Assembly (NCBI GenBank): GCA_965279565.1
Contig: OZ257249.1
Span: forward strand, 2,542,001-2,606,000
Source of the DNA: Tagaea sp965279565
Lineage (GTDB): Bacteria > Pseudomonadota > Alphaproteobacteria > CACIAM-22H2
DNA length: 64,000 bases
Direction: 5' to 3'
The translations under genes were made by a program, and so were the position numbers. Below the pieces are notes generated by a model. It worked only from the letters and a program-made list of their open reading frames with translations, had not been told where the DNA came from and searched no databases. Below are positions 43,990 through 52,694 of the stretch, piece by piece. Numbering within the stretch: position 1 is the stretch's first letter; every line of letters starts with the position of its first letter.

Positions 43990-46838
43990 GGCTTCTTCCA
44001 CTGCGCGCCGTAACGCAGGATCGACGGCGGCTTGGTCATGTTTGGCGGATGGCCGAGAGCGGGCAGGAGCGGCGATGTCTCGCCCTGCTCGGCCTGATCG
44101 GCCTTTTCCACGCGGACGCGCAGATCGTACCAGGCTGCCTGTCCGGTGACGGGATCGGAGTTCGAGTAGCGATACCCGTTCTTGTCGGGCAGCAGCTCGG
44201 AGATCAGGTGATTGAGCAGGAAGCCCTTGGTGGCCTCCGGCGCGTCGGCGTCGAGGTTCCAGGCGCCGGCGCGCTTGCCGATCGCGTTCCACGTCCAGAC
44301 CGTGTCCGGATTGACGCCTTCCATTGTGCGGATCTGCGCCTTGACGCGGCCGTGATGCGACGTGATCCATGCCCAGTCGTCGTCGGCAAGGCCGAGCTTT
44401 GCCGCCGTGCGCACGTTCATGTAGAGCCGGTTGTGGCTCATGATCTGGCGCAGCCACGCGTTCTGCGAGCCCCACGAGTGGTACATCGGCATCGGGCGCT
44501 GCGTGACCGCATGCAGCGGGAACTCGCCGGTGTCGATTTGCGTGCCCTCGAACGTGGGATACCAGATCGGCAGCGGATCGAAATGTGTCTCGATGCGTGC
44601 ACGATGCTCGGCCGGCGCCTGGATCGGGCCGATCCCGCGTGCGGCATTGCGGAACTTCTGCATCGGCTCGGAATAGATCTGCAGGACGATCTGCTCGGCC
44701 TTGTCGATCAGGCCGAGCTTCACGGCGGCTTCCAGATAGCCCCGGTTCGCATGCTTGAAATAGAGCTGGTCAGGTTCGAAATGATGGCGCCAGAAGGCGC
44801 CGTTCTCGATGTAACGCTCGAGCTGCTTGGGATTGGGTTCGCCCACACTCGCCTTCGTGCCGTCCGCCCCGCGGAAACCCGCGAGCGGCCCCACGCCGGG
44901 CTTGCGCTCGTGATTGACGATGTAGTCCGCATAGCCGCCCGGGAACTTCGCCTTGCCGTCGGCATTGGTGAAGCCGGGCAGCTTCAGGCGTGCGGCAAGG
45001 TCGATCAGCACGTCCTGGAACGGCCGGACGTCGCGGTCGGGCGCCACGACCGGCTGGCGGATCGCGTCGCCGGGTCCTTCCGCCGAACAGATCGGCCGGT
45101 CGAGCAGAGAGATGCAGTCCCAGCGCTCCAGATAAGTCGTGTCGGGCAGGATCAGGTCGGAATAGGCGACCGTCTCGGAATAGAACGCATCGGAATAGAT
45201 GATGTGCGGGATGCGGTAGCTGCCGTCGGCCTTCTTGTCGGTCAGCATGCGCGCCGTCTCGGCGGAATTCATCGACGAGTTCCACGCCATGTTCGCCATG
45301 TACATGAACAGCGTGTCGATCGGGTACGGGTCGCCCTTCCATGCGTTGGCGATGACCATGTGCATCAGCCCGTGCGCGGCGATCGGCGCTTCCCACGAAT
45401 AGGCCTTGTCGATGCGCATCGGATTGCCGGCATCGTCGAGCAGCAGGTCCTCGGGCCCCAGCGTGAAGCCGAGCGGCATGCCGCCCATCGGCTTGCCGGG
45501 ATTGACCTGTGCGGGCTTGCCGGTCGGCTTCGGGCCGGGCGGACAGGGGCGCGGGAAGGGGGCCTTGTAACGCCAAGCACCCGGCGTATCGATGGCGCCC
45601 AGCAGCATCTGCAGCAGGTGGATCGCACGGCAGGTGTGGAAGCCGTTCGAGTGCGCCGAGATGCCGCGCATCGCGTGCATCGACACCGGCCGGCCGACCA
45701 TCTTCTCGTGCCGGCGACCGGCCCAGTCGGTCCAGGGCTGGTCGATGACGACCTGCTGTTCGAAGGCCGCATGCGCGAGTTCGGCCGCGATGCGCTTGAT
45801 CGTGGCGACCGGGATGCCACAGCGCTCGGCCACCGCTTCCGGCGCGTATTCGGGTGCCAGATAGCGCAGCGCCATGTGCTCGAAGACCGGCGTCGCCTTG
45901 CGGCCGTCGGCCAACGTCACCTCGCCGACCAGCTTGGGCGAGACGTCGGCGGAAAGGGCGCTTGCGGCGGCGTCGGTCTTCGTGTCCCAGCACAGCGGGT
46001 TGCCGGCGGCGTCGCGCGCGAACAGGCCGTCGGCCTTTAGCACGAGCCACGGCGCGTTCGTGTAGCGGACGAGATATTCGAGATCGATCTTGTCTGCCTT
46101 GAGCAGTTCGTGGATCAGCGCCATGACGAACAGGCCGTCCGTGCCGGGCGCGATCCCGAGCCATTCGTCGGCGATGGCCTGATAGCCGGTCTTGACCGGG
46201 TTCACCGACACGTACTTGGCGCCGTTGGCCTTCAGCTTGGCGAGGCCGGCCTTGATCGGGTTGCTGTCATGGTCCTCGGCGACGCCGAACAGCATGAAAT
46301 AGCGCGCGTGTTCCCAGTCCGGTTCGCCGAATTCCCAGAACGAACCGCCGATCGTGTAGAGCCCAGCGGCCGCCATGTTGACCGAACAGAAGCCGCCGTG
46401 CGCGGCGAAGTTCGGCGTGCCGAACTGGTTGGCCCACCAGCCGGTCAGCGACTGGCTCTGGTCGCGCCCGGTGAAGAAAGCGAGCTTCCGGGGATCGTCG
46501 GCGCGGATGTCGCCCAGCCACTTGGCGGCAAGATCCAGCGCTTCGTCCCATTCGATTTCCTTGAAATCGCCGGCGCCGCGCTCGCCGATCCGCAGCAGGG
46601 GCTTGGAGAGCCGTGCCGGGCTGTAATGATTCATGATCCCGGCGGAACCCTTGGCGCACAGCACGCCGCGGTTCACCGGATGATCCTTGTTTCCTTCGAT
46701 ATAGCGGATGCGCCCGTCGCGCAGATGTACGCGGATGCCGCACCGGCATGCGCACATGTAGCAGGTGGTGCACTTGACCTCGTCCGAGACCTTCGGCGAC
46801 GTGTCGATCGTTCCGCCCGTACTCCCGTCCATCGGCAT
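43986..46838 (-). CDS. soeA: Molybdopterin oxidoreductase, SoeA-like sulfite dehydrogenase catalytic subunit
   Basis: A catalytic subunit of about 950 residues of the DMSO-reductase superfamily, with bis-MGD. The N-terminus has the [4Fe-4S] site Cys23/Cys26 (CTTCYMCACRCG) and Cys61 (GVLCAKGSAGIMNHYSP). MGD-binding regions include FFTGRDQSQSLTGWWANQFG and WNSSMNSAETARML. There is no Tat signal, as in cytoplasmic SoeABC of sulfur oxidisers, in contrast to DmsA. Start ATG 46838 is one of several nearby in-frame ATGs (46886, 46859). The three-gene order A-B-C and the neighbouring persulfide-type hydrolase favour quinone-linked sulfite oxidation; a different oxyanion or S-oxide substrate is possible. 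Confidence 0.8.
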   Translation of the reverse strand: MPMDGSTGGTIDTSPKVSDEVKCTTCYMCACRCGIRVHLRDGRIRYIEGNKDHPVNRGVLCAKGSAGIMNHYSPARLSKPLLRIGERGAGDFKEIEWDEALDLAAKWLGDIRADDPRKLAFFTGRDQSQSLTGWWANQFGTPNFAAHGGFCSVNMAAAGLYTIGGSFWEFGEPDWEHARYFMLFGVAEDHDSNPIKAGLAKLKANGAKYVSVNPVKTGYQAIADEWLGIAPGTDGLFVMALIHELLKADKIDLEYLVRYTNAPWLVLKADGLFARDAAGNPLCWDTKTDAAASALSADVSPKLVGEVTLADGRKATPVFEHMALRYLAPEYAPEAVAERCGIPVATIKRIAAELAHAAFEQQVVIDQPWTDWAGRRHEKMVGRPVSMHAMRGISAHSNGFHTCRAIHLLQMLLGAIDTPGAWRYKAPFPRPCPPGPKPTGKPAQVNPGKPMGGMPLGFTLGPEDLLLDDAGNPMRIDKAYSWEAPIAAHGLMHMVIANAWKGDPYPIDTLFMYMANMAWNSSMNSAETARMLTDKKADGSYRIPHIIYSDAFYSETVAYSDLILPDTTYLERWDCISLLDRPICSAEGPGDAIRQPVVAPDRDVRPFQDVLIDLAARLKLPGFTNADGKAKFPGGYADYIVNHERKPGVGPLAGFRGADGTKASVGEPNPKQLERYIENGAFWRHHFEPDQLYFKHANRGYLEAAVKLGLIDKAEQIVLQIYSEPMQKFRNAARGIGPIQAPAEHRARIETHFDPLPIWYPTFEGTQIDTGEFPLHAVTQRPMPMYHSWGSQNAWLRQIMSHNRLYMNVRTAAKLGLADDDWAWITSHHGRVKAQIRTMEGVNPDTVWTWNAIGKRAGAWNLDADAPEATKGFLLNHLISELLPDKNGYRYSNSDPVTGQAAWYDLRVRVEKADQAEQGETSPLLPALGHPPNMTKPPSILRYGAQWKKP

Positions 46839-46997
46839 GTCGCGATCGGCCCCCGGCATTCGGGTGCTGCGACCGGTCGCCGGCACCCCCAGCCCTTGTA
46901 GGTGCGGCTCACCCGATAGTCAAACCGGTCAAAGGGTTGCGTCTTGCCGCCGTCGGGTGCATCCTGACCTCACGCTGCAAGGAGTGTGCGTGGGCCT

Positions 46998-48116
46998 ATG
47001 GCCGAGCTGTCGAAAGAAGATATCGAGCGTCTGGCGGCCGATCCGTCCGCTGCCGCCCGGGTCGCGACGGCCCAGAAGGTCGCTCAGACCTGGAAGGTCG
47101 CTACGCTGACCGAGTCGGTCCGCGCGGAGGCCGAGAAGCTTCTGCGCGTGCTCGCGAAGGACGCCATCGCGACGGTCCGCCAGGCGCTGAGCGACCACCT
47201 GAAGGATGCCAGCCAGCTTCCCGACGGCATGGCAATGCTGCTCGCCAAGGATATCGACGCGGTCGCCCTGCCGCTGCTGGTCGAAAGCCGGGCGTTCACG
47301 GACGAAGACCTGATCGAAATCGTCGCCTCGCAAGGCCCCGAGAAGCAGGTGGCGGTTGCCAGCCGCGCCGAGGTTTCCGACGCCGTCGCCGTCAAGCTCG
47401 TCGAGCACGGCGATGCGCGCGTCGCCGCGACGCTTGCGGGCAACGAGGGTGCCCGGATGTCGGACGCGACGGTCGAACGTCTCGTCGACCGCCATGGCAA
47501 GGCCGCACCCGTCCAGGAGAAGCTCGTCACGCGCAAGCGCGTGCCGCTGCGCGTGCTGGAGAAGCTTTACAACCTCGCTTCCGAACGCATCCGCGAGCAG
47601 CTGCTCGAGCGCCCGGACATGACGAGCGAGATGGCGAGCGAACTCGCCATGCATGCGCGCGAGATCGCGACCGTCGGCTCCTCGCTGACCTCGCAGGAAG
47701 ACGACGTCGCGCGGCTTGCGGCGCATCTGCACACGACAGGCCGTCTCGAACCGGGGCTGGTCATCCGCGCGCTCTGCATGGGCGACCTGTTCCTGTTCGA
47801 GCATGGCCTTGCCCGACGCGCCAACGTGCCGGTCGAACGCGCGCGCCAGCTGATTTACGATCCGGTCGGCGGGCTCAAATACGTCTACGAGCGCGCCTAC
47901 ATGCCGCTCGACCTGTACCCGGCCGTGCGGGCTGCCCTCGAAGTGGCGCAGGAGACCAGCTACGACGGCGGGCCGTCCGACCGCGAGCGCTATCGCCGCC
48001 GCATGATCGAGCGCGTCCTGACCAAGGTCGAGGACGCCGACCCGGGGACGGCCGATTATCTGCTGGCCCGGCTGTCGACGCTGACGCAGACGCTCGCCCA
48101 GCAGCCCGTCGCCTGA
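46998..48116 (+). CDS. DUF2336 domain-containing protein
   Basis: A 372-residue all-helical protein of the DUF2336 family, found mostly in alphaproteobacteria and built of HEAT-like alpha repeats (LSDHLKDASQLPDGMAMLLA, VKLVEHGDARVAATLAGNEG, LERPDMTSEMASELAMHARE). No catalytic motif or membrane segment is seen; scaffolding or regulatory interactions are plausible. ATG 46998 is taken as start, 13 bases after AAGGAG (46979-46984); GTG 46986 lies too close to it. It is divergent from soeA and 13 bases before the glycosylase gene. Confidence 0.82.
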   Translation: MAELSKEDIERLAADPSAAARVATAQKVAQTWKVATLTESVRAEAEKLLRVLAKDAIATVRQALSDHLKDASQLPDGMAMLLAKDIDAVALPLLVESRAFTDEDLIEIVASQGPEKQVAVASRAEVSDAVAVKLVEHGDARVAATLAGNEGARMSDATVERLVDRHGKAAPVQEKLVTRKRVPLRVLEKLYNLASERIREQLLERPDMTSEMASELAMHAREIATVGSSLTSQEDDVARLAAHLHTTGRLEPGLVIRALCMGDLFLFEHGLARRANVPVERARQLIYDPVGGLKYVYERAYMPLDLYPAVRAALEVAQETSYDGGPSDRERYRRRMIERVLTKVEDADPGTADYLLARLSTLTQTLAQQPVA

Positions 48117-48129
48117 ATCCAGACCCGCC

Positions 48130-48777
48130 GTGCCTCCGCAGCTACCCGCCTCGACCGAAGCACGGGCCAAGCGCGCCATCTCGCGGGCGATGACCGCGAT
48201 CGCCGCGAAGGACGAACAGGTCGCCGAGTGGCTGGTCAAGATCGGGCTGCCGTCGCCGCGCATCCGCACGCGCGGATTCGAGGGGTTCATGCGCGCGATC
48301 GTGGCGCAGCAGGTGTCGGTCGCCGCCGCGAACGGGATCTGGCGTAAACTGGAAGAGGGACTGGGTTCCATCGAGCCGGAAGCCGTCCTCTCCTGCGACG
48401 ATGGCAGACTCCGTTCGCTCGGTCTGTCGCGCCAGAAGACGTCCTATGTCCGCGGCCTCGCCGAGGCGGTGGTCGGCGGGACGCTCGATTTCGACGCGCT
48501 CCACAAGGCGCCCGACGAGGAGGCGATCGGCACGATCACGCGCCTGAAGGGGCTCGGCCGCTGGAGTGCCGAGATCTACCTGCTGTTCGCCATGCAGCGC
48601 CCCGATGTCTGGCCCGCGAACGATCTGGCGCTGCAGGAAGCCATGCGGATACTCAAGAACCTGCGCTCCCGGCCGGACGAGAAGCGCCTGCGCAAGCTCG
48701 GCGAGGCATGGCGCCCGCACCGGTCCGCCGGCGCGCTGTTCCTCTGGCACATCTATCATCACGCGAAGGGCCGATGA
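48130..48777 (+). CDS. DNA-3-methyladenine glycosylase II (AlkA-type HhH-GPD)
   Basis: A 215-residue base-excision repair glycosylase removing alkylated purines. The HhH-GPD core is present: RAIVAQQVSVAAANGIW, then the hairpin LKGLGRWSAEIYLLFAM and the catalytic aspartate in DVWPANDLALQEAM. It is shorter than E. coli AlkA because the N-terminal extra domain is missing. The start is GTG 48130. The stop overlaps the next gene (ATGA). Confidence 0.9.
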   Translation: MPPQLPASTEARAKRAISRAMTAIAAKDEQVAEWLVKIGLPSPRIRTRGFEGFMRAIVAQQVSVAAANGIWRKLEEGLGSIEPEAVLSCDDGRLRSLGLSRQKTSYVRGLAEAVVGGTLDFDALHKAPDEEAIGTITRLKGLGRWSAEIYLLFAMQRPDVWPANDLALQEAMRILKNLRSRPDEKRLRKLGEAWRPHRSAGALFLWHIYHHAKGR

Positions 48778-49160
48778 GGCGCCTGGCGCTGGTCCTTATC
48801 CTGAGTGCCGCGCCGGCACTGGCGCAGGCGCCGCGACCGGCGATCGATGTGGGGGCGGAATTCGAGCGGCTCGTCTCGCAGATCGAGCAGCTGCTCGACC
48901 GCGGACTTGAGTCGGAGCAGCGCGACCAGTTGCGTGCGCGTCTGGCCCCGCTCGTCAGCCGCCTCGAGGCGGGCACGGACGACGACCGGGCGAACGAGAC
49001 ATCGCGGCTGGAGCGGCGGCTTCTGCGGCTGCGCGAGAACCGGCGCGGGACGTTCGACAACATCCCGCCGGCCCTGTTCGAGGCCTACCAACGGGTGCTG
49101 GAAGACGAGGAGCGCCGCCTGATCGACGAGCTGCGCGCGCGCGGCCGGCGGGTCGACTAG
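48774..49160 (+). CDS. Small secreted helical protein, 128 residues
   Basis: Not recognised. Residues 1-18 are a signal peptide (MRRLALVLILSAAPALA), followed by a highly charged helical body (FERLVSQIEQLLDRGLESEQ, RLERRLLRLRENRR). It is probably periplasmic. It overlaps alkA by ATGA, which supports translation, and its stop shares CTAG with the convergent rhodanese gene. Function unknown. Confidence 0.65.
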   Translation: MRRLALVLILSAAPALAQAPRPAIDVGAEFERLVSQIEQLLDRGLESEQRDQLRARLAPLVSRLEAGTDDDRANETSRLERRLLRLRENRRGTFDNIPPALFEAYQRVLEDEERRLIDELRARGRRVD

Positions 49161-49678
49161 ACCCGGTTGTAGGGAAGGCGGCCGAGCAGCGTGGCCATGC
49201 CGCAGAAACCGGTCGCGCCGGCGAAGACGAGACCCGCACCGACAAAAGCGGACAGCGCGTAGAATCCTGGATGGACGAAGGTGCCGAGGGCGGCGCCTGC
49301 GAGGACGAGGCTGCCGGCGACGATCTGCACCTGGCGTATGATCGGAAGCGGAGCCGCGCGGTTCTCGACGACCGGCATTCCGGCCTGTTTCCAGCCCGGC
49401 AGTCCGCCCGAAAGATGCGCGACATCGATGCCGGCCTCGGCAAGCTTCCGAGCGCCGCGCGCCGAGCGGGCGCCAGACGCGCAATGCAGCACGATCCGCC
49501 GTCCGGAGTCGCTGCCGAGAGCCGATGCGTCGAGCCGGTCGAGTGGCACGAGCCGGGCACCGGCGATGTGCTCGCGGGCATGCTCGCCGGGCTCGCGGAC
49601 ATCGACCAGCAGGCACTCGCCGCGGTCGAGCCACGACTTCAGCGTCTTCGCATCGATTTCCTTGATCGCGGTCGTCAT
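49157..49678 (-). CDS. Rhodanese-like domain membrane protein (YgaP-type)
   Basis: A 173-residue protein with an N-terminal rhodanese domain and a two-helix DUF2892-type membrane tail, as in YgaP. Catalytic Cys66 is in the loop HCASGARS; LLVDVREPGEHAREHI and LSGGLPGWKQAGMPV complete the domain. The tail includes IVAGSLVLAGAALGTFVH and a second glycine-rich helix. It should carry persulfide sulfur at the inner membrane. ATG 49678 gives the shorter start; ATG 49690 is also possible. It diverges from the metallo-hydrolase with a shared palindromic control region. Confidence 0.88.
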   Translation of the reverse strand: MTTAIKEIDAKTLKSWLDRGECLLVDVREPGEHAREHIAGARLVPLDRLDASALGSDSGRRIVLHCASGARSARGARKLAEAGIDVAHLSGGLPGWKQAGMPVVENRAAPLPIIRQVQIVAGSLVLAGAALGTFVHPGFYALSAFVGAGLVFAGATGFCGMATLLGRLPYNRV

Positions 49679-49720
49679 GCTTGCCACCATGCTTGCGTGC
49701 GGAGCCTCTTCGACGATATA

Positions 49721-49744
49721 TATTAGGTAATACTGAATTATTCA
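49721..49744. promoter_or_regulatory. Two palindromes in the rhodanese/metallo-hydrolase divergent region
   Basis: TATTAGGTAATA (49721-49732) and TGAATTATTCA (49734-49744) are both perfect inverted repeats, side by side in an AT-rich patch between the divergent genes. This layout suits binding of a dimeric ArsR-type repressor such as BigR, which controls persulfide-dioxygenase and rhodanese operons in other bacteria. That link is inference. Confidence 0.5.
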
Positions 49745-49756
49745 AGGGCCTGGGCA

Positions 49757-50635
49757 ATGACCGATCAAGAGCCGGAAGTGACGGGGTTTTTCGACCCGGC
49801 CACGAGCACCGTGAGCTATCTCGTTGCGGATCCTGCCGGCGACAGCGCGATGATCGTCGATCCCGTACTTGACTACGACTGGAAGGCGGGTCGTACCTCG
49901 ACGAAGTCGGTCGAGGCGATCGCGGCGGCCGCGGCCGGCAAGCGGGTCGAGTGGATCGTCGAGACCCATCCGCACGCAGACCATCTTTCAGGCGCGCAAT
50001 GGCTGCGCGACAGGCTGGGTGCCCGCATCGCGATCGGGGCCGGCATCGTCGACGTGCAGAAGGCGTGGGCGCCGCTTCTCGACATCGAGCCCGGGTTCCG
50101 TCAGGACGGTTCGCAGTTCGACCGGCTGCTGCGCGACGGCGAGATACTGGAAGTGGGCAGCCTGCGGGCGAGCGTTCTCGACACGCCCGGCCACACGCCG
50201 GCCTGCATCACGCTGGTCGTCGAGGGCAGGGGCGGGCGCAAGCACGCTTTCGTCGGCGATACGCTCTTCATGCCGGACTACGGCACGGCGCGGACCGACT
50301 TTCCGGGCGGCTCGGCGCGCATGCTCTACCGGTCGATCCGGCGGATCCTGACCATGCCCGACGATACGCGCCTGTTTACCGCGCACGACTACCAGCCGGG
50401 CGGGCGCGAGCTTGCCTACGAGACGAGCGTGCGCGAGCAGCGTGTCGCCAACATCCATGTCCGCGACGGCGTCGGCGAGGACGAGTATGTCGCCATGCGC
50501 GAAGCGCGTGACCGCAAGCTGGAAGCGCCGAATCTTCTGCTTCCGTCGATCCAGGTGAATATCCGGGCGGGCCACTTGCCGCCGCCGGCCGCGAACGGCA
50601 TCCGCTATCTGAAGATCCCGCTGGATCGGATCTGA
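49757..50635 (+). CDS. MBL-fold hydrolase, persulfide dioxygenase-like (ETHE1/Blh type)
   Basis: A 292-residue metallo-beta-lactamase fold protein. Metal ligands start at His71/His73/Asp75/His76 (ETHPHADHLSG), then His in DTPGHTPACI and Asp in FVGDTLFMPDYGTARTDFPG. The DYGTARTDFPGG segment and the overall length match ETHE1-like persulfide dioxygenases and the Blh proteins, which oxidise glutathione persulfide to sulfite with O2. It is divergent from a rhodanese protein, the usual companion. The next gene begins on its stop codon (one-base overlap). Direct activity is not proven. Confidence 0.85.
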   Translation: MTDQEPEVTGFFDPATSTVSYLVADPAGDSAMIVDPVLDYDWKAGRTSTKSVEAIAAAAAGKRVEWIVETHPHADHLSGAQWLRDRLGARIAIGAGIVDVQKAWAPLLDIEPGFRQDGSQFDRLLRDGEILEVGSLRASVLDTPGHTPACITLVVEGRGGRKHAFVGDTLFMPDYGTARTDFPGGSARMLYRSIRRILTMPDDTRLFTAHDYQPGGRELAYETSVREQRVANIHVRDGVGEDEYVAMREARDRKLEAPNLLLPSIQVNIRAGHLPPPAANGIRYLKIPLDRI

Positions 50636-51342
50636 TGTCGCAGAACCAGAAGGGGCCGCAGGCACTTGCCGCGGAGGCGCGGCGCAAGGAGAGCGAGGCC
50701 GCGGCCCTGCGCGAGAACCTGAAGCGCCGCAAAGCGCAAGCCCGTGGCCGGCAGGCGATGGAGGACGAGGCCGCGATCCGCTCCGTGCTGGATTTCTGGT
50801 TCGCGCCCGAGACGGACCCTGAGCGCGGAACGTTCCGGCAGGCGTGGTTCGACAAGCAGCCGCAGTTCGACGGGGCGTGCCGCGCGCACTTCGCCGGACT
50901 GCTGGCCGACGCCGAGCGGGGCCGGCTCGACCGATGGGCCGAGACGCCGGACGGGGCCCTCGCCCTTATCGTGCTGCTTGACCAGCTTTCCCGGAACATC
51001 CACCGCGGCACGCCGGATGCGTTCGTGACGGATCCGCAGGCGCTGGCGCTGGCCAGGCGAATGGTGGCGCGCGGCTTCGACAAGGTCGTGGAGCCGGTCA
51101 TGCGGATCTTCGTCTATCTGCCCTTCGAGCATTCGGAGGATCCGGCCATGCAGGACGAGGCGGTCCGCCTGATGGAGTCGCTTCCCGAAGCGCCGTGGCG
51201 GGCCGAAGTCGTCCGGTATGCCCACGCCCATCGCGACGTGATCGCGCTCTACGGGCGATTTCCCCATCGCAACGCGATCCTGGGCCGGATCAGCACGCCG
51301 GCCGAAGCCGAATACCTCTCGACGCCCGGCGCAGGCTTCTAG
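50635..51342 (+). CDS. DUF924 family protein with N-terminal helical extension
   Basis: A 235-residue protein. Residues 42-235 are a DUF924 domain (SVLDFWFAPETDPERGTFRQ, LDQLSRNIHRGTPDAF, YLPFEHSEDPAMQDEAV), an alpha-helical TPR-like family of unknown role. Residues 1-41 (RRKESEAAALRENLKRRKAQ) are a basic helix resembling a separate small alphaproteobacterial protein. ATG 50635 overlaps the previous stop by one base; the internal ATG at 50758 would give only the DUF924 domain. The two parts are in one frame with no stop, so either a fusion or a misjudged start is possible. Confidence 0.8.
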   Translation: MSQNQKGPQALAAEARRKESEAAALRENLKRRKAQARGRQAMEDEAAIRSVLDFWFAPETDPERGTFRQAWFDKQPQFDGACRAHFAGLLADAERGRLDRWAETPDGALALIVLLDQLSRNIHRGTPDAFVTDPQALALARRMVARGFDKVVEPVMRIFVYLPFEHSEDPAMQDEAVRLMESLPEAPWRAEVVRYAHAHRDVIALYGRFPHRNAILGRISTPAEAEYLSTPGAGF

Positions 51343-51401
51343 CCCCGACATTGCCGCCATCCCGTCTGGATTTTGCCATCCGGGCGGAGTAATGGAGGTC
51401 G

Positions 51402-52694
51402 ATGGACAAAATCCGAATCCGCGGCGGCCGACCACTCCGGGGCACGATCCCGGTGGGCGGCGCCAAGAACGCCGCCCTGCCGCTGATGGCGGCGAGCCTG
51501 CTCACCGACCAGACGCTCACGCTGGTCAACATCCCGCATCTGGCCGACATCACGACGCTGGCCAACCTGCTCGGCACGCTCGGCGTCGAGATCGCGCTCG
51601 ACGGGCATGCGCCGAACGGCGGTCACGCCGGGAAGGCGCTGGCCCTGACAGCCCGCAAGCTGACGAGCACGACGGCGGAATACGAGCTCGTGCGAAAGAT
51701 GCGCGCCTCGATCCTCGTGCTCGGTCCGGTGCTGGCGCGCGAAGGGCGTGCGCGTGTTTCGCTCCCCGGCGGGTGCGCCATCGGTGCGCGACCCGTCGAC
51801 CTGCATCTCAAGGGGCTCGAGCAGCTCGGCGCCACGATCGATCTTGCCGAGGGCTATGTCGATGCGCGGGCGCCCAACGGTCTCAACGGTGCGCGGATCG
51901 TGTTCCCGTTCATCTCGGTCGGTGCGACCGAGAACCTGATGATGGCCGCCACGCTCGCCCGCGGGCAGACGAAGTTGGTCAATGCGGCGCGCGAACCGGA
52001 AGTGGGCGATCTCGCGCGCTGCCTCGTGGCGATGGGTGCCTCGATCTCGGGTATCGATACCGACACGCTGACGATCGACGGTGGCAAGCCGCTGCATGGT
52101 GCGCGGCACACGATCCTTCCCGACCGGATCGAGATGGGCACCTACGCGATGGCGGCGGCGGCGACCGGCGGCGACGTCGAGCTCGTCGGCGGGCGGCTCG
52201 AGCTGATCCAGGCCGCGGCGGACGTCCTGCGCGGCGCCGGCGTGACATTCACGCCGACCGAGCGCGGCGTGCGCGTCAGCCGCGCGAACGCGGCACTGAC
52301 CGGCGTGGACGTGATGACCGAGCCCTATCCCGGTTTCCCGACCGACCTGCAGGCCCAGATGATGGCGCTGCTGGTGCAGGCGGAAGGTGCTTCGATGATC
52401 ACCGAGACGATCTTCGAGAACCGCTTCATGCATGTGCCGGAGCTTCGCCGCATGGGCGCCAACATCAACCTGCATGGCGGGTCGGCGATGGTCCGCGGCG
52501 TGGGGCAGCTTACGGGTGCGCCTGTCATGGCGACGGACCTGCGCGCTTCGGTCTCGCTCGTCATCGCCGGGCTTGCCGCGAAGGGCGAGACGACCGTCGC
52601 GCGCGTCTACCATCTCGACCGTGGTTACGAACGGCTCGAAGAAAAGCTCTCGGCCTGCGGCGCCGAGATCGAAAGGCTGAAAGACGCGGCATGA
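51402..52694 (+). CDS. murA: UDP-N-acetylglucosamine 1-carboxyvinyltransferase
   Basis: Transfers enolpyruvate from PEP to UDP-GlcNAc, the first committed step of peptidoglycan synthesis. Length is 430 residues, the usual size. GGAKNAALPLMAASLLTDQ is at the start and the active-site cysteine is Cys125 in LPGGCAIGARPVDLH, which makes the enzyme fosfomycin-sensitive. GGAGG precedes ATG 51402. It leads a housekeeping run with DUF2948, hisG and hisD and overlaps the next gene by ATGA. Confidence 0.97.
   Translation: MDKIRIRGGRPLRGTIPVGGAKNAALPLMAASLLTDQTLTLVNIPHLADITTLANLLGTLGVEIALDGHAPNGGHAGKALALTARKLTSTTAEYELVRKMRASILVLGPVLAREGRARVSLPGGCAIGARPVDLHLKGLEQLGATIDLAEGYVDARAPNGLNGARIVFPFISVGATENLMMAATLARGQTKLVNAAREPEVGDLARCLVAMGASISGIDTDTLTIDGGKPLHGARHTILPDRIEMGTYAMAAAATGGDVELVGGRLELIQAAADVLRGAGVTFTPTERGVRVSRANAALTGVDVMTEPYPGFPTDLQAQMMALLVQAEGASMITETIFENRFMHVPELRRMGANINLHGGSAMVRGVGQLTGAPVMATDLRASVSLVIAGLAAKGETTVARVYHLDRGYERLEEKLSACGAEIERLKDAA

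Noticed and set aside
43237..44475. A longer iron-sulfur subunit starting at 44475
   Set aside because: The extra N-terminal part overlaps soeA in another frame, and the family N-terminus starts at 43989.
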